Shown here piece after piece: positions 1-7,556 of a stretch of 64,000 bases of DNA. Source of the stretch: Gammaproteobacteria bacterium (GTDB lineage Bacteria; Pseudomonadota; Gammaproteobacteria; JADZEE01). The position numbers were made by a program, and so were the translations under genes. The notes below the pieces were generated by a model that did no database searches, had not been told where the DNA came from, and saw nothing but the letters and a program-made list of their open reading frames with translations. Each line of letters opens with the position of its first letter. Positions within the stretch are counted from its first letter, which is position 1. The stretch covers positions 186,001 to 250,000 of the forward strand of contig JADZEE010000091.1 in assembly GCA_020850735.1 (NCBI GenBank), written 5' to 3'.

Positions 1-463
1 TGACGATATCGGCGACGACCGGGATCCCGGCGAGCGAACCGACGAGATCGGTGGAGGTCAGCAGCTTGTCGCGAAAACGCGTATGGCCGGCCTTGAACTC
101 CACCGCCTTGGCACGAAGCATCAGGTGCGGGAAGTCGACGTTCCACTCGTGCGGCGGCACGTAGGGGCACTTGGTCATGTAACACAGATCGCACAAGTAG
201 CAGTGCTCGACGACTTTGTAGTAGTCCCTGGTCTGCACGCCGTCGATTTCCATCGTCTCGCTCTCGTCGACGAGGTCGAACAGCTTCGGAAAGGCGTTGC
301 ACAAGCTCACGCAGCGGCGGCAGCCGTGACAGATATCGTAGACTCGCTCGAGCTCCTGCTCGAGCGCGGCCCGGTCATAGAACCCGGGGGATTGCCAGTC
401 GAGCGGGTGGCGCGTCGGCGCGTCGAGACTGCCCTCGCGACGGTCCTGCGTGGTGTCTGTCAT
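1..463 (-). CDS. Iron-sulfur (ferredoxin-like, heterodisulfide-reductase type) protein, C-terminus cut by window edge
   Basis: The minus-strand frame opens at an ATG at 463 and runs off the left edge, so only about 154 N-terminal residues are visible. Two classical [4Fe-4S] ligand sets are present: [11 protein letters not shown] near residue 50 and [13 protein letters not shown] near residue 90. This spacing is typical of the (Fe-S) subunits of heterodisulfide-reductase/glycolate-oxidase-like electron carriers. It lies directly downstream of a rubrerythrin gene on the same strand, a pairing often seen in environmental proteobacteria and consistent with electron delivery for peroxide detoxification (inference). 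A strong terminator separates the two genes, so expression may be attenuated or independent. Confidence 0.85.
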   Translation of the reverse strand, partial: MTDTTQDRREGSLDAPTRHPLDWQSPGFYDRAALEQELERVYDICHGCRRCVSLCNAFPKLFDLVDESETMEIDGVQTRDYYKVVEHCYLCDLCYMTKCPYVPPHEWNVDFPHLMLRAKAVEFKAGHTRFRDKLLTSTDLVGSLAGIPVVADIV

Positions 464-479
464 GGCGAACGCCCTCGCT

Positions 480-511
480 AAAAAAGGAAGCCGGGTACCT
501 GCCCGGCTTCC
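480..511 (-). terminator. Intrinsic terminator downstream of rubrerythrin
   Basis: A perfect 10-bp stem (GGAAGCCGGG / CCCGGCTTCC, 486-495 with 502-511) with a 6-nt loop is followed, on the minus strand, by a run of T (complement of 480-485). It sits between the rubrerythrin stop and the start of the iron-sulfur gene. Confidence 0.85.
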
Positions 512-536
512 TCGTCGGCAATGCTGAACGGCTGAC

Positions 537-959
537 TCAGGAGTTCAGGGAGTCGAGCGCCTTCTTGAAGCGGTTGGCGTGCGAACGTTCGGCCTTGGCC
601 AGGGTCTCGAACCAGTCGGCAATTTCGTCGAAACCCTCACCGCGCGCGGCTTTTGCCATGCCCGGGTACATGTCGGTGTATTCGTGCGTCTCGCCGGCGA
701 CGGCGGCCTTGAGGTTGTCGGCGGTGCCGCCGATCGGCATTCCGGTCGCTGGATCGCCGACCTCTTCGAGGTATTCGAGGTGGCCGTGCGCGTGACCGGT
801 CTCACCCTCGGCCGTGGAGCGGAACAGCGCGGACACGTCGTTGTAACCCTCCACGTCCGCCTTCTGGGCGAAATACAGGTACCGGCGGTTGGCCTGCGAC
901 TCGCCGGCGAACGCCGCCTTCAGATTCTCTTCGGTCTTGGACCCTTTCAGTGCTGCCAT
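537..959 (-). CDS. Rubrerythrin (ferritin-like diiron domain only)
   Basis: The 140-aa product is a four-helix ferritin-like protein. Glutamate-rich diiron ligand motifs are visible: GESQANRRY near residue 20, [10 protein letters not shown] near 52, GETHEY near 89 and the C-terminal ERSHANRF. Rubrerythrins reduce hydrogen peroxide in the cytoplasm using a diiron site. The usual C-terminal rubredoxin-like FeCys4 domain is absent, so an external electron donor is needed; the iron-sulfur protein encoded just downstream is the obvious candidate (inference). A perfect palindrome at 1019-1037 upstream suggests dedicated regulation. The family call is secure; the physiological partner is not. Confidence 0.93.
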   Translation of the reverse strand: MAALKGSKTEENLKAAFAGESQANRRYLYFAQKADVEGYNDVSALFRSTAEGETGHAHGHLEYLEEVGDPATGMPIGGTADNLKAAVAGETHEYTDMYPGMAKAARGEGFDEIADWFETLAKAERSHANRFKKALDSLNS

Positions 960-1018
960 GGCAATCTCCCGTACGCAGTTTGATTGAAGTTTACGCGAGC
1001 CACTGCTCGATCGACATC

Positions 1019-1037
1019 ATTTAGACTAAGTCTAAAT
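1019..1037. promoter_or_regulatory. Perfect 19-bp palindrome upstream of rubrerythrin (putative operator)
   Basis: ATTTAGACTAAGTCTAAAT is a perfect inverted repeat around a single central base, about 60 bp upstream of the rubrerythrin ATG, in an AT-rich patch within GC-rich surroundings. Its size and position fit a homodimeric regulator overlapping the promoter. The regulator cannot be named from sequence alone; iron-sulfur (Rrf2-type) or peroxide-sensing (Fur/PerR) regulators are reasonable suspects given the target gene. Confidence 0.6.
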
Positions 1038-1221
1038 CAGTCTAGGTTTGACCTCTGCCGTTGTCAACACGCCGGCGCCGGCGCAGCCGGCGGCAGGGCC
1101 TCCCACCTGCCGTTCGCGCCGGCGCCGGCGCGGTTTGATTCCTGCGCAGGGCGCCGCTACAGTACCGGCCGCGCACGGGGGCCCCGCCCCGTCGCATTCG
1201 CCACGCCACAGAGGCCACGCC

Positions 1222-1470
1222 GTGCCCGGAAAAGGCGCCGCCCCTGATTTCGAACAAGCCCTCGCCGAGCTCGAGCAGCTGGTCGCGAGCATGGAAAGCG
1301 GCGAGCTGAGCCTGGAGGAATCGCTGCGACGCTTCGAACGCGGCGTGCAGCTGACCCGCACCTGCCAGAAAGCGCTGTCTGAGGCGGAACAAAAGGTGAA
1401 GATCCTGCTGGAAAAGGACGGTCTCGATGAGCTCGATCCCTTCGAACCCGACGCTGGCGACACCGACTGA
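1222..1470 (+). CDS. xseB: Exodeoxyribonuclease VII small subunit
   Basis: From the GTG at 1222 the product is 82 aa, the normal XseB length; an in-frame upstream extension to 1048 is low-complexity and unlikely to be translated. The family signature is clear: [24 protein letters not shown] and [15 protein letters not shown]. XseB bundles with XseA to make exonuclease VII, which degrades single-stranded DNA; xseA is not in the window. The 3' end overlaps ispA by 44 bp, matching the conserved gammaproteobacterial xseB-ispA order. Confidence 0.92.
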   Translation: MPGKGAAPDFEQALAELEQLVASMESGELSLEESLRRFERGVQLTRTCQKALSEAEQKVKILLEKDGLDELDPFEPDAGDTD

Positions 1471-2371
1471 CGGCGGACCGGCCGCGCTCGTCGAGCTGAT
1501 GCGCGCCTTCCAGGCGCGCAGCGAGGCGGCGCTCGCGCGCTGGCTGCCGGAAGCAACCGTGGCCCCCGGGCACCTGCACGAGGCCATGCGCTATGCGGTG
1601 CTCGGTGGCGGCAAGCGCGTGCGCCCGCTGCTCGTATACCTGACGGGCACCGCGCTCGGCGTACCGGCGCAGGCGCTGGACGCGCCGGCGACGGCGGTCG
1701 AGTTGATCCACGCCTACTCGCTGGTCCACGACGACCTGCCGGCGATGGATGACGACGATCTGCGCCGCGGTCGCCCGACCTGTCACCGGGCCTTCGACGA
1801 GGCCACCGCGATCATCGCCGCCGACGCACTGCAGGCGCTGGCGTTCCACGTGCTGGCCAGCGACCGCCACATGCTCGTGGGTGCCGATCAGCGCCTCGCC
1901 ATGGTCGACGCGCTGGCGCAGGCTGCGGGTTCCCGCGGCATGTGCGCCGGTCAGGCGCTCGATCTCGCAGCCGTCGGCCGCCAGCTGACGCTGCCGGAGC
2001 TCGAGAACATGCATATTCACAAGACCGGGGCGCTGATCCGCGCGTCGGTCCGGCTCGGCGTCCTGTCCGCACCGCAACTCGACGAACGCGTGGCCGAGCG
2101 GCTCGACCATTACGCCAAGTGCATCGGCCTCGCGTTTCAGGTCCACGACGACATCCTCGACGTCGAGGGTGCCACCGAAACCATCGGCAAGCCGCAGGGC
2201 TCGGACGAGGCGCGCAACAAACCGACTTACCCGAACCTGCTCGGTCTCGCCGCCGCCAAGGAGGTCGCGCGCGATCTGTACGACGACGCCGTCGGCAGCG
2301 TGGCCGTTCTCGGAGCCGCCGGCGAACCACTGCGGGAGCTGGCCGCGTACATCGTGCGCCGGGATCGCTGA
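1427..2371 (+). CDS. ispA: Farnesyl/geranyl diphosphate synthase (polyprenyl synthetase)
   Basis: This 314-aa protein is a trans-isoprenyl diphosphate synthase that condenses isopentenyl diphosphate onto DMAPP/GPP in the cytoplasm. The first aspartate-rich motif is [10 protein letters not shown] (from residue 102) and the second is DDILD (about residue 240); [10 protein letters not shown] near residue 60 binds IPP. The start overlaps xseB, implying translational coupling. In many gammaproteobacteria dxs follows immediately; here it does not, and a 520-bp gap with a candidate small RNA follows instead. IspA is the expected product length and family; chain-length specificity is inferred from context. 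Confidence 0.93.
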   Translation: MSSIPSNPTLATPTDGGPAALVELMRAFQARSEAALARWLPEATVAPGHLHEAMRYAVLGGGKRVRPLLVYLTGTALGVPAQALDAPATAVELIHAYSLVHDDLPAMDDDDLRRGRPTCHRAFDEATAIIAADALQALAFHVLASDRHMLVGADQRLAMVDALAQAAGSRGMCAGQALDLAAVGRQLTLPELENMHIHKTGALIRASVRLGVLSAPQLDERVAERLDHYAKCIGLAFQVHDDILDVEGATETIGKPQGSDEARNKPTYPNLLGLAAAKEVARDLYDDAVGSVAVLGAAGEPLRELAAYIVRRDR

Positions 2372-2724
2372 GCGTACCGCTCCGTCGTGCGCGCGGCGCC
2401 CGCCTGCGTGCACCCGCAGGGTCGAGCAGCCTGTCCCGGTCCGGGTCCGGTCCCTGGCGAAAACCGTTTCGGCGGGCCATGCCGACTCTTGGCTGGGCGC
2501 GCCGTATCACGGCGCCAATCGCCTGCCCCCGAACGCCCCCGCCGAGCGGCACCCGGGCACTCACGGGCGTGATACACCAACCCCGTCGCGGCCGCTCTGC
2601 GCCGGGCGCGGCGGCAATGATCGCCGCCCGGGCGGCAAGACCCTGACCCGGAATCGCGCGCGGCGACCCGCGGCAAGTATGCAACGCCCGCCCAGGTGCT
2701 TGTTTCGCACGGGTTCTGCGCGGC
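2372..2724. other. Gene-less 5' part of the ispA downstream gap
   Basis: No convincing coding frame, RNA gene or repeat was recognised here. It ends at a sigma-54-like promoter that precedes a candidate small RNA. It would be the place to look for enhancer-binding-protein sites, but none could be named by eye. Confidence 0.4.
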
Positions 2725-2739
2725 TGGCACGCAAGCTGC
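2725..2739 (+). promoter_or_regulatory. Sigma-54 (RpoN)-type -24/-12 promoter
   Basis: TGGCACGCAAGCTGC matches the consensus TGGCACG-N4-TTGC at every conserved position except the first T of the -12 element, and the GG and GC doublets have exactly the canonical spacing. The predicted start is about 2751, followed within 75 nt by an intrinsic terminator. Confidence 0.55.
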
Positions 2740-2750
2740 AATATCCCGCC

Positions 2751-2824
2751 TGCAATCCTTACCGTGGATTGTACTTGCTCCTCCCCTTTGGACTTCGGGG
2801 TGCCGTGAGGCACCCCATTTTTTT
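2751..2824 (+). ncRNA. Candidate sigma-54-dependent small RNA (about 74 nt)
   Basis: The predicted transcript runs from the expected start of the RpoN-type promoter to an intrinsic terminator. It begins with a hairpin (CAATCC / GGATTG around a 7-nt loop, about 2752-2770), continues with a pyrimidine-rich stretch CTTGCTCCTCCCC that could pair with Shine-Dalgarno sequences, and ends in an 8-bp GC-rich terminator hairpin with a T tract. No coding frame is apparent and no known small-RNA family was recognised. The architecture (5' hairpin, single-stranded anti-SD-like seed, terminator) is typical of trans-acting riboregulators; function is inference. Confidence 0.45.
2797..2824 (+). terminator. 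Strong intrinsic terminator in the ispA downstream gap
   Basis: GGGGTGCC-GTGA-GGCACCCC (2797-2816) is a perfect 8-bp stem with a tetraloop followed by a seven-base T run (2818-2824) on the plus strand. It lies about 425 bp beyond the ispA stop, too far to be the obvious ispA terminator, which is why a separate short transcript is proposed. Confidence 0.9.
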
Positions 2825-2893
2825 GCTTCATCGCCGGAACCGGCCGCGGGCAAGGCATTCTAATCAGCCGTGGCCGCGCACCGGGCAGCACCG

Positions 2894-3214
2894 ATGAGCA
2901 TCCGACCGCACGATTCCTGGATCGTCGGCCTGCTTGCCGTGCTGGCGGCGGCGACACCCGCGCCGGCAAGCCTGGCGGCAGGCGTCGATCTGCACGACTA
3001 CAACCTCTTGCGCGCAGGCATGAACGAGGCGGAAGTGCTGTACCGGCTCGGGCCTCGCGATCACGAGACCGTGTTCTACGATCGCGACTACATCAACAAG
3101 AAGATCTGGTATTACATTCCGGACGGCCATTATTCGAGCGCATGGATCACGACCATCCATTTCGACGGCAACGGCCGCGTCACGAAGCTCGAACGCACCC
3201 GGGCGCGCCGCTGA
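2894..3214 (+). CDS. Small exported protein with BamE/SmpA-like fold
   Basis: The 106-aa product starts with a signal peptide (hydrophobic IVGLLAVLAAATPAPASLAA) and continues with a single domain containing LLRAGMNEAEVLYRLGPRD and aromatic beta strands, WYYIPDGHYSSAW and TTIHFDGNGRVTKLE. The G-M-xx-xE-V-xx-x-L-G-xP-like pattern and following strands resemble the SmpA/OmlA (BamE) superfamily and DUF2845 proteins. It has no lipobox, so it is probably periplasmic rather than a lipoprotein. An ATG 24 bp upstream is also in frame. It converges with mazG. Specific function unknown. Confidence 0.65.
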   Translation: MSIRPHDSWIVGLLAVLAAATPAPASLAAGVDLHDYNLLRAGMNEAEVLYRLGPRDHETVFYDRDYINKKIWYYIPDGHYSSAWITTIHFDGNGRVTKLERTRARR

Positions 3215-3227
3215 CGCAACGCGGCGC

Positions 3228-4025
3228 TCACTCGCGGCGCTTGGCTTCCTCCCACAGAAGTTCCATCTGCTCGGCACCGGCGTCCTCGATGCGCACGCCG
3301 GCGTCGCGCAGACGCGCCTCGATGTAGCCGAAACGTTGCTCGAACTTCGTGTTCGTGCGCCTGAGCGCGCCCTCGGGATCGACTCCGGCGTGACGGGCAA
3401 GGTTCACGCACGCGAACAGCACGTCACCCATCTCGTCCTCGACGCGGCGGGGGTCGCGCGCCGGATCCGCGGCGGCCGCACGCAGCTCCGCGAGCTCTTC
3501 CTCGACCTTGCACCACACCGGCTCGATGTGCGCCCAGTCGAATCCGACGCGCGCGGCCCGCCGCTGCAGCTTGACGGCACGCGTGAGCGCCGGCAGGGCG
3601 CGACCGATACCGGCGAGCGTACCGGGTGCGCCGTTACCGGCCCGGGCCTCGCGCTCGCGTTGCTTGTGCGCCTCCCAGGCAGCGCTCTGCGCGGCCGCGT
3701 CCGCGACGCGGGCGTCCGCGAACACGTGCGGGTGGCGGCGCTCGAGCTTGTCGGCGATTGCGGCCGCAACGTCGGCGAAAGCGAACAGCCCCTGTTCCTC
3801 GGCGATACGCGCGTAAAATACGATCTGGAACAGCAGGTCGCCGAGCTCGTCGACGAGATCGGCGTGATCGCCACGCTCGATGGCGTCGGCAACCTCGTAG
3901 GCCTCCTCGAGCGTATGCGGGACGATGCTGAGCAGGGTCTGCTCGCGATCCCACGGACAGCCGTCCCGGGGATCGCGCAACCTCGCCATGATGTCGAGCA
4001 GCCGGTTCATTGCGTGGTCATTCAT
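3228..4025 (-). CDS. mazG: Nucleoside triphosphate pyrophosphohydrolase MazG
   Basis: The 265-aa protein has two MazG modules with EExxD-type metal-binding helices: HTLEEAYEVADAIE followed by DLVDELGDLLFQIVFYA near residue 40-75, and VEEELAELRAA followed by EDEMGDVLFACVNLARH in the second half. MazG hydrolyses (d)NTPs to monophosphates and PPi, cleaning nucleotide pools and tempering (p)ppGpp responses. The N-terminus DPRDGCPWDREQT is the classical MazG opening. The ATG at 4025 is preferred over an upstream frame extension; a second Met at 4010 is possible. Confidence 0.95.
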   Translation of the reverse strand: MNDHAMNRLLDIMARLRDPRDGCPWDREQTLLSIVPHTLEEAYEVADAIERGDHADLVDELGDLLFQIVFYARIAEEQGLFAFADVAAAIADKLERRHPHVFADARVADAAAQSAAWEAHKQREREARAGNGAPGTLAGIGRALPALTRAVKLQRRAARVGFDWAHIEPVWCKVEEELAELRAAAADPARDPRRVEDEMGDVLFACVNLARHAGVDPEGALRRTNTKFEQRFGYIEARLRDAGVRIEDAGAEQMELLWEEAKRRE

Positions 4026-4133
4026 TCGACGAGTTCTCCGGTCCCCGGGTAGCCCGCCGTGCGGGAGCAATCTCTTGAACTTCCGGGTCTAATCGCATAC
4101 AACATTGGCGCCAGCGCGCGGAAAGAAGTCACT

Positions 4134-4706
4134 ATGCCACCGTTGATACTGAGGCTCGACCAGACCGGGTCGCCGGTCACCTGGATCCCGTGGCAGGACG
4201 CGATCTGTCTGTACAGCAAGGATATGGTCGCGTGGACGGCGGGGATCGAGCATTTCACCTTCTTCGGCGGCACCTGCCGCCTCACGGGGCTGCGTTCGCA
4301 GGTCACGATCAACTCCATCGTCGCCGTCAAGCGGTCCATGCGCGGCAGGAGCACCCGGCGCGGCGTACCGCCGCTCAGTAACTGGGAGCTGTTCCAGCGC
4401 GACGGCAATCTGTGCATGTACTGCGGCCACGAGTATCCGCCGCAGATGCTCACCCGCGACCACGTCGTGCCGCTGTCGCGCGGCGGCCGCGATCGCTGGT
4501 CCAATGTCGTGACGGCCTGTCGCGGCTGCAACATCCGCAAGGGCAACCGGATGCTGGAAGAGGCAGGCATGGCGCTGCTCGCAGTACCGTACGTCCCGAA
4601 CTGGGCCGAGTTTCTGGCGCTCACCAACCGCCGGATCCTCGCCGACCAGATGGATTTTCTCAAAACGCAGTTCAACAGCCGCCAGCGGCTGCTGAGCCTG
4701 CAGTAG
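4134..4706 (+). CDS. HNH endonuclease family protein
   Basis: The 190-aa protein carries a complete HNH site in its second half: CMYCGHEYPP, then RDHVVPLSRGGRDRWSNVV, then CRGCNIRKGNR, giving the two CxxC zinc pairs, the catalytic D-H and the downstream Asn. An ATG at 4134 with an upstream GAAAG is preferred to one at 4059. This is a widely conserved chromosomal HNH family of proteobacteria rather than a homing or restriction nuclease; no methyltransferase or intron surrounds it. Role unknown, possibly DNA processing. Confidence 0.85.
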   Translation: MPPLILRLDQTGSPVTWIPWQDAICLYSKDMVAWTAGIEHFTFFGGTCRLTGLRSQVTINSIVAVKRSMRGRSTRRGVPPLSNWELFQRDGNLCMYCGHEYPPQMLTRDHVVPLSRGGRDRWSNVVTACRGCNIRKGNRMLEEAGMALLAVPYVPNWAEFLALTNRRILADQMDFLKTQFNSRQRLLSLQ

Positions 4707-4766
4707 CCGCACGGTCGCGCGGCGAGGATTCGGGCAGGCCGGCAACGGCCCCGCAGTGTCCCCGGC

Positions 4767-5078
4767 ATGTACGTGAGTATCGTCACCCTGCGCATCAAGC
4801 GCGAACACCTCGGGGACTTCCTCGCCGCCGTGAAGCGCAACCACGCCGCCTCCGTGCTCGAACCGGGCAACCTGCGCTTCGACGTGCTGCGTGCCGTGGA
4901 CGAGCCGACCCGCTTTGTGCTGTACGAAGCCTACACCTCGGCCGAGGCCGCTGCCGCCCACCGGCGTACGCCGCATTTCCAAGCCTGGCAGGATACCGTC
5001 TACGCGTGGTTCGCCGCCCCGCGCGAGGCCGAGGTGTTCGACGGTCTGCATCCGGCCACCACGATCGCCGCCCACTGA
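4767..5078 (+). CDS. Antibiotic biosynthesis monooxygenase (ABM/LsrG-like) domain protein
   Basis: This 103-aa protein is a single dimeric alpha-beta barrel (ABM) domain: MYVSIVTLRIKREHLGDF, EPGNLRFDVLR, FVLYEAYTSAEAAAAH and TPHFQAW are the usual conserved segments. Members include quinol monooxygenases and LsrG, which handles phospho-AI-2; the sequence alone does not select between them. It is followed 17 bp later by tpm on the same strand, suggesting co-transcription. Confidence 0.8.
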   Translation: MYVSIVTLRIKREHLGDFLAAVKRNHAASVLEPGNLRFDVLRAVDEPTRFVLYEAYTSAEAAAAHRRTPHFQAWQDTVYAWFAAPREAEVFDGLHPATTIAAH

Positions 5079-5095
5079 CCGGGAGCGAGACACGC

Positions 5096-5755
5096 ATGGA
5101 ACCTGATTTCTGGCACGAACGCTGGCACAGCAACCAGATTGCCTTTCATCAGGACGAGGTTAATCCGTTTTTGCGCGCGCATTTCGGACGCCTGCACACC
5201 GGCGCGGGCGCGTCCGTGTTCGTACCCCTGTGCGGAAAGTCGCTCGACATGGTCTGGATCGCGGATCAGGGCGTCGGTGTCACCGGCGTGGAGCTCAGTC
5301 CGCGCGCGGTCGAGGCGTTCTTCGCCGAGCGCGGCCTGACCCCGCAGCGACGCACCCAGTCGGGCTTCGAGGAGTATGTCGCCGGACCGTACCGGCTGCT
5401 GTGCGGCGACTTTTTCGCGCTCTCGCCCGCGCTGCTGCCCGCGCCGATGTTCGTCTACGATCGCGCCTCTTTGGTCGCTCTGCCGCAGCCCATGCGCCGG
5501 CGCTACGTCGTCCACCTGTGTTCGCTGCTGTCCCCGGGCGCCCGCATTCTGCTGGTCACTTTCGAATACGACCAGGCGCAGATGGACGGACCGCCGTTTG
5601 CCGTCAGCGATGTGGAGGTGCGGGCGCACTACGACGAGGGTTTCGAGATCGAGCGACTCGCGCGCGAGGACGTGATCGAACGTGAGCCACGCTTTCGCGA
5701 GCGCGGACTGAGCGCGCTCACCGAGTCGACCTGGCTGCTCACCCGCCGGCCATGA
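5096..5755 (+). CDS. tpm: Thiopurine S-methyltransferase
   Basis: The 219-aa protein matches bacterial TPMT along its length: FWHERWHSNQIAFHQ at the N-terminus, VPLCGKSLDMVWIADQG and VTGVELSPRAVEAFF for the SAM site. It transfers a methyl group from SAM to aromatic thiols; bacterial members also methylate selenium and tellurium oxyanions. The ATG at 5096 has a GGGAGCGAG ribosome site; the much longer open frame upstream is out of family. It probably shares a transcript with the preceding ABM gene. Confidence 0.93.
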   Translation: MEPDFWHERWHSNQIAFHQDEVNPFLRAHFGRLHTGAGASVFVPLCGKSLDMVWIADQGVGVTGVELSPRAVEAFFAERGLTPQRRTQSGFEEYVAGPYRLLCGDFFALSPALLPAPMFVYDRASLVALPQPMRRRYVVHLCSLLSPGARILLVTFEYDQAQMDGPPFAVSDVEVRAHYDEGFEIERLAREDVIEREPRFRERGLSALTESTWLLTRRP

Positions 5756-5792
5756 AACGTTGATGCCCGGCGCCGCAGCGACGAGACGAGGG

Positions 5793-6200
5793 ATGAATGT
5801 GCACCGCCGGGCGGTCGGCGTCGCGGGTATATCGATCCTGCTCGTAGTGGTTGCCGGGATCACACCCGGCGCGCGCGCCGCCGATGCGCAGGGAAACTAC
5901 CTCGTCTGGGGCATGGGGCAGGCTTCCTGTCACGCCTACCTCGGTGCCCGCGACGCCGGCGACGCCGGCAAGTACCGGACGTTCCTGATGGGCTACCTCA
6001 CCGCCGCCAATGCAATCACTGCCCAAACCTACTCGGTCACGGGCGATGCCGGGATCGATACCATCCTCGGCCAGATCGACGAGTACTGCCGCGACCACCG
6101 GATCGAGAGCTTCGAACGCGCCATCGGCCAGGCGACGATCGTCGTGCGCCCGTCGGGCCGGACCGGAGCCGCTGCGGGCGGCGGCGCCTGGACGCGGTGA
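5793..6200 (+). CDS. Small exported two-cysteine protein of unknown function
   Basis: The 135-aa product has a signal peptide (about residues 8-30, ending GARAAD) and a compact helical mature domain with Cys residues in GQASCHAYLGAR and DEYCRDHRIESF, and the segment FLMGYLTAANAITA between them. The spacing resembles Rap1a/HdeA-like periplasmic domains with one disulfide, but no secure family match can be claimed. An in-frame ATG at 5760 is an alternative start. The stop overlaps the GTG of the next gene (GTGA), so the two are translationally coupled. Confidence 0.6.
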   Translation: MNVHRRAVGVAGISILLVVVAGITPGARAADAQGNYLVWGMGQASCHAYLGARDAGDAGKYRTFLMGYLTAANAITAQTYSVTGDAGIDTILGQIDEYCRDHRIESFERAIGQATIVVRPSGRTGAAAGGGAWTR

Positions 6201-6946
6201 CGCCGCCGGCCGCGCACATGGCCGAGGTGAACCTGGAACCCCACATCCTCGATCTGGGCGTGCGGGCGCGGCGCTGTCTCGTTCAGATCGCCGGATTCGA
6301 CGCCACCGTGCGCACGGATCCGATCAGCGACGGCACCGACCAGGCCACACCCGCGGCCGGGGCCGCGCTCATTCCCGCCGCTGTGCTCGTTCCGCTCGTC
6401 CTGCGCCCGCAGGGGCTGTCGGTGCTGCTGACCCGGCGCACCGAGCACCTCGACAAGCATGCCGGCCAGGTCAGCTTTCCGGGCGGACACGTCGAAACAC
6501 ACGACCGCGACTACGTCGCGACCGCCCTGCGCGAAACCGAGGAGGAAATCGGCCTGCGGCCCGGCTACATACACGTCGTCGGCGCGCTCGACGAGTGTCT
6601 GACGGTGACCGGCTACCGGGTCGTGCCGGTAGTGGGGCTGGTACACCCGGGTTTCGATCTGCGCCCGGATCGATTCGAGGTCGAGGAAGTGTTCGAGGTA
6701 CCCCTGGAGCACATATTCGAGCCGGCCAACCACGCGCGCGACGGGCTCGACTTTCTCGGCCGGCGCCGCGAATTCTACGTCATCCAGTATCAGCGGCACC
6801 GGATCTGGGGTGCGACGGCGGCCATTTTGGTCAATTTCTACGCCAGAGCGCTGGCCGAACGACTGGTGGACGACCTCGTGCGCTGGCGACCTAACGCAAA
6901 ACTGCGCAAATTGTGTAAAATAGGTAATAATTTAGACAGTGAGTGA
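6197..6946 (+). CDS. Nudix hydrolase, CoA pyrophosphatase (NudL/YeaB) type
   Basis: The protein (249 aa from the GTG at 6197; an ATG at 6218 is also possible) has the NuCoA/UPF0035 signature VLLTRRTEHLDKHAGQVSFP directly before the Nudix box GGHVETHDRDYVATALRE-TEEEIGL. Such enzymes cleave CoA and its derivatives to 3',5'-ADP and phosphopantetheine with Mg2+. The C-terminal tail is encoded by an AT-rich stretch (about 6890-6945) that probably doubles as the promoter region of the next lipoprotein gene. Confidence 0.88.
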   Translation: MTPPAAHMAEVNLEPHILDLGVRARRCLVQIAGFDATVRTDPISDGTDQATPAAGAALIPAAVLVPLVLRPQGLSVLLTRRTEHLDKHAGQVSFPGGHVETHDRDYVATALRETEEEIGLRPGYIHVVGALDECLTVTGYRVVPVVGLVHPGFDLRPDRFEVEEVFEVPLEHIFEPANHARDGLDFLGRRREFYVIQYQRHRIWGATAAILVNFYARALAERLVDDLVRWRPNAKLRKLCKIGNNLDSE

Positions 6947-6990
6947 GGGGTCGCGTGACCTCGGGGGATCCATCATCAAAGGAGATAGAC

Positions 6991-7287
6991 ATGAGGAATG
7001 TTTCGCGTAACGTTTTGCGCGTGAGCGCGTTGGCGCTGGTGTTGGGCTTGGCGACGGGTTGCTCGACCGTCACCAAGGAGCAGTTCGATGCCGTGTCGTC
7101 GACTGCCAACAACGCACTCAGCGAAGCGCGCGCGGCGAAGTCTTCTGCGGATGCGGCAATGAGCGCCGCGAAGCAGGCGCAATCGGCTGCCGAAGGCGCG
7201 CAGCGCACGGCGGACGAGGCCCTGGCCTGCTGCCGCGACAACTCGGACAAGATCGAGCGTCTGTTCGAGAAGACCATGCGCAAATAA
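6991..7287 (+). CDS. Lpp/OprI-like alanine-zipper outer-membrane lipoprotein
   Basis: The 98-aa precursor has a lipoprotein signal peptide ending LATGC (Cys24), then an alanine- and heptad-rich coiled coil (about residues 30-80) as in Braun-type lipoproteins, and a C-terminal MRK resembling the peptidoglycan-linking end of Lpp. An excellent AAGGAGATAG ribosome site precedes the ATG. An unusual Cys-Cys pair lies near residue 78 (LACCRDN). Abundant expression is expected; a strong terminator follows directly. A longer upstream frame from 6943 is not credible as coding. Confidence 0.9.
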   Translation: MRNVSRNVLRVSALALVLGLATGCSTVTKEQFDAVSSTANNALSEARAAKSSADAAMSAAKQAQSAAEGAQRTADEALACCRDNSDKIERLFEKTMRK

Positions 7288-7314
7288 GCGTACCGGCATT
7301 GCCGATCGCTGATG

Positions 7315-7341
7315 AACCCCGCCTCGTGCGGGGTTTTTTTT
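7315..7341 (+). terminator. Intrinsic terminator of the Lpp-like gene
   Basis: AACCCCGC-CTCGT-GCGGGGTT forms a perfect 8-bp stem followed by an eight-base T run, 27 bp after the lipoprotein stop. Confidence 0.92.
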
Positions 7342-7384
7342 CCCGCGCGATACTGCGCGAGGGACTCGCGCACGGACCCGCCCG

Positions 7385-7556
7385 GTCAGCGCTCGTGCAA
7401 CATTCGCCCGCCGTCGCGAGACGGTTCCCGGGCGTTGCTGGCCAGGCGCGGGGCTGCACAAAATCGCGCGCGTAGCGGGCCTACGGAAACGATTTTAGGG
7501 GTCCCTGCAACGCGCCCGGGACGTCGCAGCAGGCGCGGGGATTCACAGCCTGTCAG
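7385..7556. repeat. Dispersed TIR element, copy A (172 bp)
   Basis: This is the most diverged of four copies (others at 15364, 29481 and 43205). It is flanked by direct repeats GTCAG (7385-7389 and 7552-7556), inside which the ends CGCTCGTGCAAC and GATTCACAGCCT are imperfect inverted repeats. The interior shares the blocks CGCCCGCCGT-CGCGAGACGG, CACAAAATCGCGCGC and CGTCGCAGCAGGCGCGG with the other copies. The right-hand TCA (7553-7555) is the stop codon, read as TGA, of the minus-strand L,D-transpeptidase gene. It carries no credible coding frame. Confidence 0.85.

Noticed and set aside
2372-2824. 6S RNA, RNase P RNA, SRP RNA or tmRNA in the ispA downstream gap
   Set aside because: None of the conserved core sequences of these RNAs could be found on either strand; only the short candidate at 2751-2824 has support.
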